From JBHOQS01 sp042408875 (GTDB lineage Bacteria; Chloroflexota; UBA11872; JBHOQS01), in assembly GCA_042408875.1 (NCBI GenBank), contig JBHOQS010000014.1, positions 5,019-69,018 of the forward strand: a DNA stretch of 64,000 bases. Reading direction: 5' to 3'. Below are positions 33,277 to 43,423 of this stretch, one piece after another. A program made the position numbers and the translations under genes. Under the pieces are notes generated by a model, which had not been told where the DNA came from, made no database searches, and saw only the letters and a list, made by a program, of their open reading frames with translations. Within the stretch, counting starts at the first letter, position 1; the number at the start of each line of letters is the position of its first letter.

Positions 33277-33816
33277 ATGGCGCTACGAGGCAGCGCAGCG
33301 AAGCGCTACGCACAGGCGATCGCCCAGATCGCACAAGAGCAGAACACCTGGGACCAGTGGTACCGGGATCTGAACACTATTGACAGCATCCTGTCGAACC
33401 GCCTGCTCCAGCAGTACCTGCGCAGCTCACGCATTCCGGTCGAGGAGAAGGTCGAGACGGTGCGACAGGTCGCTGAAGGCGGGCTGTCGGCGGAAGCGAT
33501 GAACCTGCTGCGGCTGCTGGTCGAGCGGCAGCGCACGCACCTGGCACACGAGATCCTGGTATGGTACGACCGCCTGGCCGATGAGGCGCGGGGGATCGTG
33601 CGCGCGCAGGCGACGACGGCAGTGCCGCTGACCGACCGTGAGCGCGAGCTGCTGCGCCGTTATCTGGGCGGGCCAGAGGGCCGGCCGGTGCGCCTCGCCG
33701 AGCAGGTTGAGCCGCTGATTATCGGCGGGATCATTCTGCGGATCGGTGACCAGCTCATCGACAGGAGCCTGCGCACGCGTCTGGTGGCGCTGCGTAACAG
33801 CCTAGTGCGCGGCTAG
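33277..33816 (+). CDS. atpH: F0F1 ATP synthase subunit delta
   Basis: This 179-residue protein links the F1 head to the b stalk. The N-terminal helical bundle starts GSAAKRYAQAIAQIAQEQNTWDQW. The family-specific C-terminal region reads VRAQATTAVPLTDRERELLRRYLGG and IIGGIILRIGDQLIDRSLRTRL. The gene sits between atpF and atpA as usual. A 213-bp gap to atpA follows; it contains no gene and includes a short AT-rich block near 33875-33897. Confidence 0.93.
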   Translation: MALRGSAAKRYAQAIAQIAQEQNTWDQWYRDLNTIDSILSNRLLQQYLRSSRIPVEEKVETVRQVAEGGLSAEAMNLLRLLVERQRTHLAHEILVWYDRLADEARGIVRAQATTAVPLTDRERELLRRYLGGPEGRPVRLAEQVEPLIIGGIILRIGDQLIDRSLRTRLVALRNSLVRG

Positions 33817-34029
33817 CAGGCTGGCCGGCGCTGCGCCGGTGCAGGCCTGGCCGGCCCTGCGCGACGATGAAGAAACAGTATAAAACGGTATAGAATTATG
33901 CGCGGACTGCCAGGCACGCCGGCCGGGCATAGCCGGGGCAGGGCCGGAGACTCTCAACAGGCCGGCGCACTGGCAACGGAGAGCGGCATAGATCAGGCGC
34001 CCCACGTACCGGAGGGGGAGTAGAACGCA

Positions 34030-35556
<1,527 letters not shown>

Positions 35557-35565
35557 GCCGGGGCT

Positions 35566-36459
35566 ATGCCAGGCACTCGTGAGATCAGGCGACGCATCCG
35601 CTCGATCAACAATACTAGACAGATTACCCGCGCCATGGAGCGCGTGGCGGCGGCGCGGCTGCGCCGTTCACAGCAGCGCGTGCTGGCGGCGCGGCCCTAC
35701 GCGCAGAAGATGCGGGAGGTGCTGGCCGACCTGGCCGCCCACGTCGGCCCTGAGATCGCAGCGTCCCATCCGTTGATGCAGCGCCGCGAAGTGCGCGCCA
35801 TCGGCGTGATCGTCTTGACCACGGACCGCGGGCTGTGTGGGGCATTGAACTCGAACACGATCCGCGCCACGCTGCGATTCTTGCTCGACCACCAGGCCAC
35901 GCCAGCACAGCTCGTCACCGTCGGCCGCAAGGGCCCGGAACTGCTGCGCAGTGCCGGGGTGAATATCGTGGCCGAATTCCGTGACCTGGGCGACCGGCCT
36001 ACTTTGCTCGACACGCTGCCGATTGTGCGCATCGCCATGGATGGCTTCGCCGACGGCAGCTTCGACGAGGTGCACCTTATCTATCCACAGTTTGTCAGCA
36101 CGCTGGTGCAACGGCCGACGGTGCAGCAGATCCTGCCGCTCACCGGCGTCCTGGCTGGCCTTGCCGAGGACGTCACCGGCAGGTATCCGCGTCGCGAGAT
36201 CGAGTTCATCTATGAGCCAAACGCTCGTGAAGTGCTGTCACGGCTGCTGCCACGCTTTGTAGAGATCCAGGTCTATCAGGCGCTGCTGGAGACCATCGCG
36301 TCGGAGTACAGCGCGCGCATGGTGGCGATGCGCAACGCCACTGAGAATGCGACGGAGCTGCTGGAGGAGCTGCGACTGAGCTATAACAAGGCGCGCCAGG
36401 CGCAGATCACCCGCGAGATCGTCGAGATCGCTACCGGCGCACAGGCGGTGTCACGCTAG
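35566..36459 (+). CDS. atpG: F0F1 ATP synthase subunit gamma
   Basis: This 297-residue rotor shaft starts REIRRRIRSINNTRQITRAMERVAAARLRR and ends with the coiled-coil helix YSARMVAMRNATENATELLEELRLSYNKARQAQITREIVEI, both diagnostic. The central globular domain (VIVLTTDRGLCGALN) is complete. The coding region is followed by a 101-bp gap carrying a 14-bp triple repeat before atpD. Confidence 0.96.
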   Translation: MPGTREIRRRIRSINNTRQITRAMERVAAARLRRSQQRVLAARPYAQKMREVLADLAAHVGPEIAASHPLMQRREVRAIGVIVLTTDRGLCGALNSNTIRATLRFLLDHQATPAQLVTVGRKGPELLRSAGVNIVAEFRDLGDRPTLLDTLPIVRIAMDGFADGSFDEVHLIYPQFVSTLVQRPTVQQILPLTGVLAGLAEDVTGRYPRREIEFIYEPNAREVLSRLLPRFVEIQVYQALLETIASEYSARMVAMRNATENATELLEELRLSYNKARQAQITREIVEIATGAQAVSR

Positions 36460-36495
36460 AGGGTTCCACCTCTGCGTGTATGACTGTTCCAGGTT

Positions 36496-36537
36496 TGTCG
36501 TTCTGAAGCTGTCGTTCTGAGGTTGTCGTTCTGGGGT
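36496..36537 (+). repeat. Triple 14-bp tandem repeat upstream of atpD
   Basis: Units TGTCGTTCTGAAGC (36496-36509), TGTCGTTCTGAGGT (36510-36523) and TGTCGTTCTGGGGT (36524-36537) lie in the atpG-atpD gap, 24 bp before the atpD start. The copies differ at two or three positions, so they are not very recent. Their effect on atpD translation is unknown. Confidence 0.7.
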
Positions 36538-36560
36538 TGTAGCGGAGAGCAGGGAGAGCC

Positions 36561-37949
36561 ATGGCAGTAGGCAGAATCGTGCAGGTTATCGGCCCGGTGG
36601 TGGACGTCGAGTTCCCGCCGAATGAGCTGCCGGCCATCTTGAACGCACTGGAGGTGCAGCGCGACGGCCAGAGGCTGGTGCTGGAGGTCGCACAGCACCT
36701 GGGCAACAACTGGGCGCGCTGCGTGGCCATGTCCAGCACCGATGGGCTGGTGCGCGGCATGGAGGTGATCGACACCGGGGGGCCGATCACCGTGCCGGTC
36801 GGCCCGCCGACGCTGGGGCGTATCTTCAACGTCGTCGGCGATCCCGTAGACGAGGGCCCGCCGGTGGTGGCCGAGAAGCGTTATCCTATCCACCGCCCGC
36901 CGCCCGAGTTCGTCGAGCAATCCACCAAGGTGGAGATGTTCGAGACCGGCCTGAAGGTCATCGACCTGGTGGCTCCCTTCACCAAGGGCGGGAAGACCGG
37001 CGTGTTCGGCGGGGCCGGCGTGGGCAAGACGGTCATTATTATGGAGCTGATCCATAATGTGGCCATGCAGCACGGTGGGTACTCGGTGTTCTGCGGCGTC
37101 GGGGAGCGCACCCGCGAGGGCAATGAGCTCTGGAACGAGATGCGCCAGTCGGGTGTGTTCGACAAGACCGTGCTGGTCTTCGGGCAGATGAATGAGCCCC
37201 CGGGCGCCCGCCTGCGCGTCGGGCTCACCGGCCTGACCATGGCCGAGTACTTCCGCGACGAAGAAGGCCAGGACCTGCTGGTCTTCATCGACAACATCTT
37301 CCGGTTCGTGCAGGCAGGCTCCGAGGTCTCCGCCCTGCTGGGCCGCATGCCCTCGGCGGTGGGATATCAGCCCACGCTGGGCACGGAGATGGGCCAGCTT
37401 CAGGAGCGCATCACGTCTACCAAGCACGGCTCGATCACCTCGGTGCAGGCGATCTACGTGCCGGCCGATGACATCACCGACCCGGCGCCGGCGACGACCT
37501 TCGCCCACCTCGATGCGACGATCGTGCTGGAGCGCTCTATCGCTGAGCTGGGGCTGTACCCGGCGGTCGATCCTTTGGCATCGACGTCGCGTATCCTGGA
37601 CCCGCGCATCGTCGGCCAGGAGCACTACGAGGTGGCGCGCGGCGTCCAGCGGGTGTTGCAGCGCTACAAGGACCTGCAGGACATTATCGCCATCCTGGGC
37701 ATGGAGGAGCTGTCGGAAGAGGACAAGCGCACGGTGGCGCGGGCGCGGAAGATCCAGCGCTTCCTCTCCCAGCCGATGTTCGTGGCCGCGGCGTTCCACG
37801 GGCGGGAGCCCGCCTATGTGCCGGTCCACGAGACGGTGCGTGGCTTCCGCATGATCCTGGATGGCGAGCTCGATGACCTGCCTGAACAGGCCTTCTACAT
37901 GGTCGGTACGATCGACCAGGCTATCGAGCAGGCGGAGAAGATGCGCTAG
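36561..37949 (+). CDS. atpD: F0F1 ATP synthase subunit beta (catalytic)
   Basis: This 462-residue catalytic subunit has Walker A GGAGVGKT near residue 155, the catalytic Glu in GVGERTREGNE, Walker B LLVFIDNIFRF, and the ALLGRMPSAVGYQPTL loop. GGGAGAGCC precedes the ATG. It follows atpG and is followed by atpC after a 64-bp gap. Confidence 0.97.
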   Translation: MAVGRIVQVIGPVVDVEFPPNELPAILNALEVQRDGQRLVLEVAQHLGNNWARCVAMSSTDGLVRGMEVIDTGGPITVPVGPPTLGRIFNVVGDPVDEGPPVVAEKRYPIHRPPPEFVEQSTKVEMFETGLKVIDLVAPFTKGGKTGVFGGAGVGKTVIIMELIHNVAMQHGGYSVFCGVGERTREGNELWNEMRQSGVFDKTVLVFGQMNEPPGARLRVGLTGLTMAEYFRDEEGQDLLVFIDNIFRFVQAGSEVSALLGRMPSAVGYQPTLGTEMGQLQERITSTKHGSITSVQAIYVPADDITDPAPATTFAHLDATIVLERSIAELGLYPAVDPLASTSRILDPRIVGQEHYEVARGVQRVLQRYKDLQDIIAILGMEELSEEDKRTVARARKIQRFLSQPMFVAAAFHGREPAYVPVHETVRGFRMILDGELDDLPEQAFYMVGTIDQAIEQAEKMR

Positions 37950-38013
37950 AGGCGGACCTCGCTCTGGCCCCTGCCCCTGGGAGGGCCAGGGATGCGGCCG
38001 CTGGGAGCAGCCT

Positions 38014-38466
38014 ATGCCTGGCAAGCTCACGCTCGAAATCATCACTGCGGAGCGGGTGGTCTTCTCGGACGAGGTCGATATGGTCACCGCGCCCGGCGCG
38101 TTGGGCACAGTTGGCATCCTGCCGCGCCACGCACCGATGTTGACGACGCTGGAGCCGGGCGAGGTGAAGATCGTCCAGAACGGGGAAGAGACGTTTCTGG
38201 CGATCGGTGGCGGCTTTCTCGAGGTCCGGGATAACCACATCGTGGTGCTCGCGGACTCCGCCGAGCGGGCAGAAGAGATCGACGTTCAGCGGGCAGAAGA
38301 GGCGCGGCAGCGGGCTCGTGAGCGCCTGCGCGCCCGTGAGGCGGGCGTTGACGTCGAGCGCGCGGCGACGTCGCTCGCGCGAGCTCTGGCTCGCCTGCGG
38401 GTGGCTGAGCGGGCCAGGCGGCGCGGCCGCATCCCCGGCGCGCCGCCGCGCACCGGCGAAGAATAG
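38014..38466 (+). CDS. atpC: F0F1 ATP synthase subunit epsilon
   Basis: This 150-residue subunit starts KLTLEIITAERVVFSDEVDMVTAPGALGTVGILPRHAPMLTTLEPGEV (beta barrel) and ends in the helical hairpin DVQRAEEARQRARERL. A very Arg-rich tail (residues about 125-150) extends past the usual end. The ATG follows GGGAG. It is the last gene of the operon. Confidence 0.94.
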   Translation: MPGKLTLEIITAERVVFSDEVDMVTAPGALGTVGILPRHAPMLTTLEPGEVKIVQNGEETFLAIGGGFLEVRDNHIVVLADSAERAEEIDVQRAEEARQRARERLRAREAGVDVERAATSLARALARLRVAERARRRGRIPGAPPRTGEE

Positions 38467-38636
38467 CCCAGGAGCCCGCCGCTTCATTCCCTCTCACAGG
38501 CGCTCGCGCGCCTCGCCCGGCTTCCAGCCGCGCTCCTGTGGGCCGCCTTCCTGCAGATCAGGGGCGCGTTCTGGCCGGCACGCGCTTTGCACCCTTATGC
38601 CCTGCTGGTCGTCAGTACCAGGGGCACTGGAAGGGC

Positions 38637-38665
38637 TTGGCCGCCCCGGCTGGCCATGCTATGAT
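38637..38665 (+). promoter_or_regulatory. Promoter upstream of murA
   Basis: TTGGCC (38637-38642) and TATGAT (38660-38665) are 17 bp apart, placing a start about 65 bp before the murA GTG. This gives murA its own transcription after the ATP synthase operon. The rest of the 269-bp gap (38467-38735) shows no gene. Confidence 0.55.
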
Positions 38666-38735
38666 ACCGCCACACGCCACTCACAGAGACGGCCCGCTCG
38701 CGGGGGCTGCGCGCGGCAGCGCGGGGGAGCATACG

Positions 38736-40025
38736 GTGTCGTACATCGTCATCTGCGGTGGTCGTCCGCTCCGTGGTGAACTCACCATCATGGGCTCGAA
38801 GAATGCCACGCTGCCGCTGCTGGCAGCGTGTCTCCTCACCGATGAACCCTGCCTCCTCTCGAACATCCCGCTGGTCGACGATATCTTCACGATGGTTGAG
38901 CTGCTGCGCTGCCTCGGCGCAGATGTCACCATCGACGTGGCCACGCGCACCGTGCGCGTGTGCGCTGCCGGCCTGCGCCGGTCCGATCCGGACCCTGATC
39001 TGGTGCGTAAGGAGCGTGGGTCGTTCCTGGTGATGGGGCCGCTGCTGGCGCGGCTGCACCGCGCTTCGTCACCGCATCCCGGCGGCTGCGCTATCGGGGC
39101 ACGGCCGGTCGATGTCACGGTGCATGGGTTTCGCGCTATGGGGGCACGGGTGCAGACCGATGGTGGATGGTACGATGCTTGGGCGCCGCAGGGCCTGCAC
39201 GGCGCCAGCATCTACCTCGACTATCCCAGCGTGACCGGCACCGAGAACCTCATGCTGGCCGCCTCGCTCGCGCCGGGGCGAACAGTGATCAAGCACGCCT
39301 CGTGCGAGCCCGAGGTGGTAGCATTGGCGGAGTTCCTCACCGCCATGGGGGCGCGCATCCGTGGCGCTGGCTCGTCGTTCATCGAGATCGAAGGCGTGCC
39401 CCGACTGCACGGTGCAGAAGGACGGGTCATCCCCGATCGCATCGAGGCAGGTACCTTCGCCGCCGCAGCCGTTGCTACCGAGGGTGAGCTCGTGCTCCAT
39501 GACGTGAACTATGACCACCTCGAGCCAGTGCTGTACAAGCTTCAGCAGATCGGCGCTCGCACCGAGTGCCATGGCAGCGTCCTGCACGTCAGCGGCAGCC
39601 GGCCGTTCCAGGCAGTGGAGGTACAGGCCATTCACTTCCCCGGTTTCCCGACGGACCTCCAGGCGGTCTTTGCCGCCCTGCTCACACAGGCGGAGGGCCT
39701 GAGCATTATCCAGGAACGTGTGTACGAGAACCGCCTGCTTTACGTAGACGAGCTGCGCAAGATGGGCGCGCAGATCATCGTGCGCGGTCAGCGCGCCGAT
39801 ATCTACGGCCCCACGCCGCTCCACGGTGCCGAAGTACGGGCGCTGGACCTGCGCGCCGGGGCAAGCCTGATCGTCGGCGGCCTGGTTGCCGAGGGTGAGA
39901 CGGTCATCTCCGACGTACACCACATCCAGCGCGGCTACGAAGACGTGGTCGGGCGCCTCGCGTCGCTCGGCGCCGATATCCGCCTGGTCGAGCGGCCGGC
40001 CGGGGCGGTTGCCGCCGGCGCGTAG
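38736..40025 (+). CDS. murA: UDP-N-acetylglucosamine 1-carboxyvinyltransferase MurA
   Basis: This enzyme catalyses the first committed step of peptidoglycan synthesis (enolpyruvyl transfer from PEP to UDP-GlcNAc). The 429-residue protein has Lys22-Asn23 in MGSKNATLPLL, catalytic Cys118 in PHPGGCAIGARPVD, and the C-terminal QVHHIQRGYE-type ending (DVHHIQRGYEDVVGRL). With Cys rather than Asp at 118 it should be fosfomycin-sensitive. The GTG start is preceded by GGGGGAG; the frame upstream of it shows no similarity. mreB follows after a 236-bp gap. Confidence 0.95.
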   Translation: MSYIVICGGRPLRGELTIMGSKNATLPLLAACLLTDEPCLLSNIPLVDDIFTMVELLRCLGADVTIDVATRTVRVCAAGLRRSDPDPDLVRKERGSFLVMGPLLARLHRASSPHPGGCAIGARPVDVTVHGFRAMGARVQTDGGWYDAWAPQGLHGASIYLDYPSVTGTENLMLAASLAPGRTVIKHASCEPEVVALAEFLTAMGARIRGAGSSFIEIEGVPRLHGAEGRVIPDRIEAGTFAAAAVATEGELVLHDVNYDHLEPVLYKLQQIGARTECHGSVLHVSGSRPFQAVEVQAIHFPGFPTDLQAVFAALLTQAEGLSIIQERVYENRLLYVDELRKMGAQIIVRGQRADIYGPTPLHGAEVRALDLRAGASLIVGGLVAEGETVISDVHHIQRGYEDVVGRLASLGADIRLVERPAGAVAAGA

Positions 40026-40052
40026 CCCGGACCTCCTGGCCGCCGAACATGG

Positions 40053-40175
40053 TATACTGGACCTGCGCGTTCGCCGAGTGGCTCGCGCACACCAACCTTC
40101 TGTGCTTCACCTCTCTGTATGGCATTTATCTATATGCCATTTATCTATATGCCATAATAAATGGCATATTTGCCA
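40053..40175 (+). repeat. Repeats and possible promoter upstream of mreB
   Basis: A TATACT box (40053-40058) lacks a clear -35. From 40118 three units of about 15 bp (TATGGCATTTATCTA, TATGCCATTTATCTA, TATGCCATAATAAAT) form an AT-rich array with ATGGCAT/ATGCCAT inverted pairs up to about 40175. These could be an operator or a structured leader for mreB. Confidence 0.5.
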
Positions 40176-40261
40176 TGGGAAAGATTCCCGTAGAGCAATT
40201 TCGTGCTGTGGTGCAGTACCGGGCGGTACGCTAAGCATTGAACTCAACATCCTCACACCGC

Positions 40262-41275
40262 ATGTTTGGCAAGCAGATCGGCATCGACCTGGGCACCGCG
40301 AACGTTCTCGTCTACGTGCGCGGTCGCGGCATCGTCATCAACGAGCCGTCCGTTGTCGCGATCTCGACCACAGATAACCGCATCGAGGCCGTCGGAGATG
40401 ACGCGCGCCAGATGCTCGGCCGCACGCCCGGCACCATAAACGTCGTGCGGCCGATGCGCAACGGCGTGATCGCCGATTATGTCATCACCGAGGCGATGCT
40501 GCGGTATTTCATTAATAAAGTCTGCGGTCCGCCGTGGCGCCGGCTGGTGAAGCCGGATGTGGTCGTGTCCGTGCCGGCAGGTGTCACCGACGTGGAGCGC
40601 CGCGCCGTGCACGACGCAGCGCGCGCGGCGGGGGCGCGGCAGGCCTCGCTCATCCCCGAGCCGCTTGCCGCGGCGATCGGCGCGAACGTGCCGATCTCCA
40701 GCCCCAGCGGGAACCTGATCGTCAACATCGGCGGGGGTACGACCGAGGTAGCGGTTATCTCGCTCAACGACATCGTCGTGGTGAACTCGGTGCGCGTGGG
40801 CGGCAATAAGATCGATGACGCTATTGCTACATATATTAAAAAAAAGTACAATCTGATGATCGGCGAGCGCACGGCTGAAGAGGTCAAGATCGAGGTAGGC
40901 AGCGCGCTACCACTCGATCCGCCGCTGACGGTCGATGTGCGCGGCCGCGATCAGGTAATGGGACTGCCCCGCACCATCACCGTCACCTCGGACGAGATCA
41001 CGGAGGCCATCGCCGAGCCGGTCGAGCAGATCGTGCAAGCGGTGAAGGACGTGCTCGAGGTCACGCCCCCCGAGCTGGCCTCAGATATCATCGACAAGGG
41101 GATGGTCATGACTGGCGGCGGGTCGCTGCTGCGCAATCTGGACAAGCTGCTCACCCAGGTGACCGACATCCCCTGCCATGTGGCCGAGCACCCGCTGACC
41201 TGCGTGGCGATCGGGACTGGCATGGCGCTTGAACACTTCCATGTGCTCAAGAAAAGTATGATCCTGGCTGGCTAG
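40262..41275 (+). CDS. mreB: Rod-shape-determining actin homologue MreB
   Basis: This 337-residue actin-fold ATPase polymerises under the membrane and organises wall synthesis. Motifs are FGKQIGIDLGTANVLVYVRGRGIV (phosphate 1), VVVSVPAGVTDVERRAV, NLIVNIGGGTTEVAVISL (phosphate 2), the EEVKIEVGSA region and MVMTGGGSLLRNLDKLL (adenosine). I prefer the ATG at 40262, which gives the usual N-terminus; the frame allows a TTG at 40238. There is no strong ribosome-binding site. mreC/mreD do not follow, unlike the common mreBCD arrangement. Confidence 0.94.
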   Translation: MFGKQIGIDLGTANVLVYVRGRGIVINEPSVVAISTTDNRIEAVGDDARQMLGRTPGTINVVRPMRNGVIADYVITEAMLRYFINKVCGPPWRRLVKPDVVVSVPAGVTDVERRAVHDAARAAGARQASLIPEPLAAAIGANVPISSPSGNLIVNIGGGTTEVAVISLNDIVVVNSVRVGGNKIDDAIATYIKKKYNLMIGERTAEEVKIEVGSALPLDPPLTVDVRGRDQVMGLPRTITVTSDEITEAIAEPVEQIVQAVKDVLEVTPPELASDIIDKGMVMTGGGSLLRNLDKLLTQVTDIPCHVAEHPLTCVAIGTGMALEHFHVLKKSMILAG

Positions 41276-41282
41276 CGCGTGT

Positions 41283-41315
41283 CCAGGCGGCAGCCCGTGC
41301 CAGGCTGCCGCCTGG
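41283..41315 (+). terminator. Hairpin downstream of mreB
   Basis: CCAGGCGGCAGCC (41283-41295) pairs exactly with 41303-41315 around a 7-nt loop, starting 8 bp after the mreB stop. There is no T-run. It is likely a terminator or a stabilising stem for mreB. Confidence 0.55.
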
Positions 41316-41330
41316 CGGTGCGGGTGCCCT

Positions 41331-41600
41331 ATGCACAACACGATGGACATGCACGATGCCACCGCGTATGCGGGTTCCAAGCCGTCGCCGGATGAGGTGC
41401 GGGCCTGGATCGTACAGCAGCCGGCGACGCAGCGGATTACCGCTGAGGCGCTCCAGGCGCAGTTTCACCTCGGTGACGAGGACGAGCCCGGCTGGCTGGC
41501 GCACTTCCTCCGCGAGTGCCGGGAACGCGGGCCATATACACGCAACCATGCCCTGGCCCGGCTGGCCGCCATCGTGGCCCAGCATAACCACCTCGGCTAG
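41331..41600 (+). CDS. Small conserved-looking protein, function unknown
   Basis: This 89-residue protein begins MHNTMDMHDATAYAGSKPSPDEVRAWIVQQPATQRITAEALQAQF and ends RNHALARLAAIVAQHNHLG. The even composition and predicted helices look coding, but I recognise no family. It sits between mreB and the coiled-coil gene, all on the same strand. Start choice among three ATG codons (41331, 41343, 41349) is open. Confidence 0.45.
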   Translation: MHNTMDMHDATAYAGSKPSPDEVRAWIVQQPATQRITAEALQAQFHLGDEDEPGWLAHFLRECRERGPYTRNHALARLAAIVAQHNHLG

Positions 41601-41675
41601 AGATCGCGGCTCGCGGGCTGATCGTGATTTCCTGGCGGGGTCCGGCGCGAGGACGCTGGCTAGGGAGGAGCGGTG

Positions 41676-41993
41676 ATGCCGGACGAGGAGCCAGAAGCTG
41701 TCCAGGCCGGTGCGGCGCGGCTCGCGGCGCTTGAGGCTGCCCTCCAAGAAGCGCAGCGATTTATCGAGCAAGTGCAGCGTGCCCCCGTCGGATCCAGCGC
41801 GGTCTCCGATGCAGCGCTAGCGCCAGCCGCGCTGGCAGACGATCGCCTGGCCGGCCTGGAGGCGCGGATCGAGGCCCTGGAGGCGCTGGTGGCACGCCAG
41901 GCCGAGGAGCTGGCCGCTCTGCAGGCGGAGGTTGCCGCGTTGAAGGCGGAACACCGCCAGCGCAGGGGCGGCCTCTGGCCGTGGCGCAGATAA
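41676..41993 (+). CDS. Small coiled-coil protein, function unknown
   Basis: This 105-residue protein is rich in Ala/Glu/Leu with clear heptads (LAALEAALQEAQRFIEQVQ and LEARIEALEALVARQAEELAALQAEVAALKAE) and ends in a basic, aromatic tail (RGGLWPWRR). The ATG at 41676 follows GGGAGGAGCG. The stop converges with the end of the GH29 gene. Such a protein could be a membrane-attached or division-associated coiled coil; this is only a guess. Confidence 0.5.
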   Translation: MPDEEPEAVQAGAARLAALEAALQEAQRFIEQVQRAPVGSSAVSDAALAPAALADDRLAGLEARIEALEALVARQAEELAALQAEVAALKAEHRQRRGGLWPWRR

Positions 41994-42044
41994 TATCCAC
42001 GCCACCGCTGCAGCACGCGCCCGGCCTCCACAGGGCCGGCTCGC

Positions 42045-43307
42045 TCACCGCAGGAACAGCTCAATCACCGGCACAGGGGTGTCCGGCTTGATTACCGGCA
42101 GGGTGAGGGTCAGGGTGCCCCCAGCATCTTCGGTGAGGGGAATCTCCGAAGCGTCGTTGAGGAGCTGAGCATATTCCACCTTGCCAGCGTAGCCGTCGAG
42201 ATGCAGATGCCTGAACGGCCAGGCGAATACGTGCACGTACAGCCGCCGCGCGACCGGATTGTACGTCAGACGGCAGTCCTGCGGCGTGGCGAACTCGGCC
42301 GGGGCTTGCGTACAGCCGTAGATCGAGCGGCTGTGATACCTCATCCATGCACCGATGCCGGCGAGCCGGTCGCGGGCGCGCTGGTCGAACTCGCCACGTG
42401 CCGTCGGCCCCACGTTGAGCAGGAGGTTCCCGCCCTTGCTCACGGTATCGACCAGCAGGCGCACCAGCATGTCCACGCTCTTCCAGCTCGCCTCGTCGCG
42501 GTGATAGCCCCAGGAGCCCGAGAACGTATGGCAGGCTTCCCAGACTACCGGCTTTCCATCCACCTGGACCCACGCGCGCGGCACTACCTGCTCCGGCGTG
42601 TAGAAATCACCGGGCACATCTGCGCGGTTATTAAGCAGGATCTCAGGCTGGAGCTCGCGGATCATCGCGACCAGCTTCTCGCTCTGCCAGTCTTCTCGCC
42701 CCTTGCCGCGTGACCAGCCCCAGTCGCGATTGGGGTACGAGAAATCCAGCCACATGATGTCGATCTTGCCGTAGTTGGTGAGCAGCTCGCGCACCTGGCC
42801 GTGCAGGTACTCAGCATACTTGCGGATGTCGCGGTGCTTCTCCCGCTCACGAAACTCGACGTCATCGCGCTGGGGGTGCAGGCCATCGACCGGGAACTCG
42901 GGGTGGTGCCAGTCGATCAGGGAGTAATAGAAGCCGATCTTGAAGCCAGCCGCCCTGAAAGCGTCCACGAATTCACGGATCAGATCGCGCCTGGCCGGCG
43001 TGTTGGGCGCCTTGTAGTCTGTGAGCTGCGAGTCAAAGAGGCAGAAGCCGTCGTGGTGCTTCGTCGTAATGACAGCGTAGCGCATACCGGCCTGCCAGGC
43101 GATCTGCGCCCATTCGTGCGGGTTATAGAGATCCGGCTCAAAGTGATCGAAGTAGCGCTGGTATTGCGCGTCCGTCATACGCTCGCGGTTCTTCACCCAC
43201 TCGTGCCGCGCCGGGAGCGCATAGATGCCCCAGTGGATGAACAGCCCGAAGCGATCATGCACGAACCAGTCAGAGCGCCCTACCGTAGGGGCAGGCTGCG
43301 GGACCAT
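42045..43307 (-). CDS. Alpha-L-fucosidase, GH29 family
   Basis: This 420-residue cytoplasmic (no signal peptide) hydrolase has the GH29 landmarks FGLFIHWGIYALPARHEWVKNRE, VITTKHHDGFCLFDS, GFKIGFYYSLIDWHHP, and the nucleophile Asp188 in IDIMWLDFSYP. The C-terminal beta-sandwich is present. GH29 enzymes release terminal L-fucose with retention. The start at 43307 is supported by GAGGTG; a longer frame begins at 43328. It is the last gene of a minus-strand run that includes an apionate lactonase-like gene, a dehydrogenase and a BNR-repeat lipoprotein, so it probably works on side-chain sugars imported by the nearby ABC system. Confidence 0.88.
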   Translation of the reverse strand: MVPQPAPTVGRSDWFVHDRFGLFIHWGIYALPARHEWVKNRERMTDAQYQRYFDHFEPDLYNPHEWAQIAWQAGMRYAVITTKHHDGFCLFDSQLTDYKAPNTPARRDLIREFVDAFRAAGFKIGFYYSLIDWHHPEFPVDGLHPQRDDVEFREREKHRDIRKYAEYLHGQVRELLTNYGKIDIMWLDFSYPNRDWGWSRGKGREDWQSEKLVAMIRELQPEILLNNRADVPGDFYTPEQVVPRAWVQVDGKPVVWEACHTFSGSWGYHRDEASWKSVDMLVRLLVDTVSKGGNLLLNVGPTARGEFDQRARDRLAGIGAWMRYHSRSIYGCTQAPAEFATPQDCRLTYNPVARRLYVHVFAWPFRHLHLDGYAGKVEYAQLLNDASEIPLTEDAGGTLTLTLPVIKPDTPVPVIELFLR

Positions 43308-43423
43308 CGAGCACACCTCGTTCATCAAGGGTACGGAGTATCAGCACGCATGGTACCAGGACAGGGCGAGTGAAACAACGTCGCTGTAGGGTGGGTACGC
43401 AGCCGGCCCGCCCCGCCGGTGGC

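Noticed and set aside
36456..38240. 594-residue open frame antisense to atpD/atpC
   Set aside because: It mirrors the conserved atpD coding frame, has no recognisable domain, and is expected from GC-rich codon use.
39069..39923. 284-residue open frame antisense to murA
   Set aside because: No domain, and it is fully inside the murA coding region.
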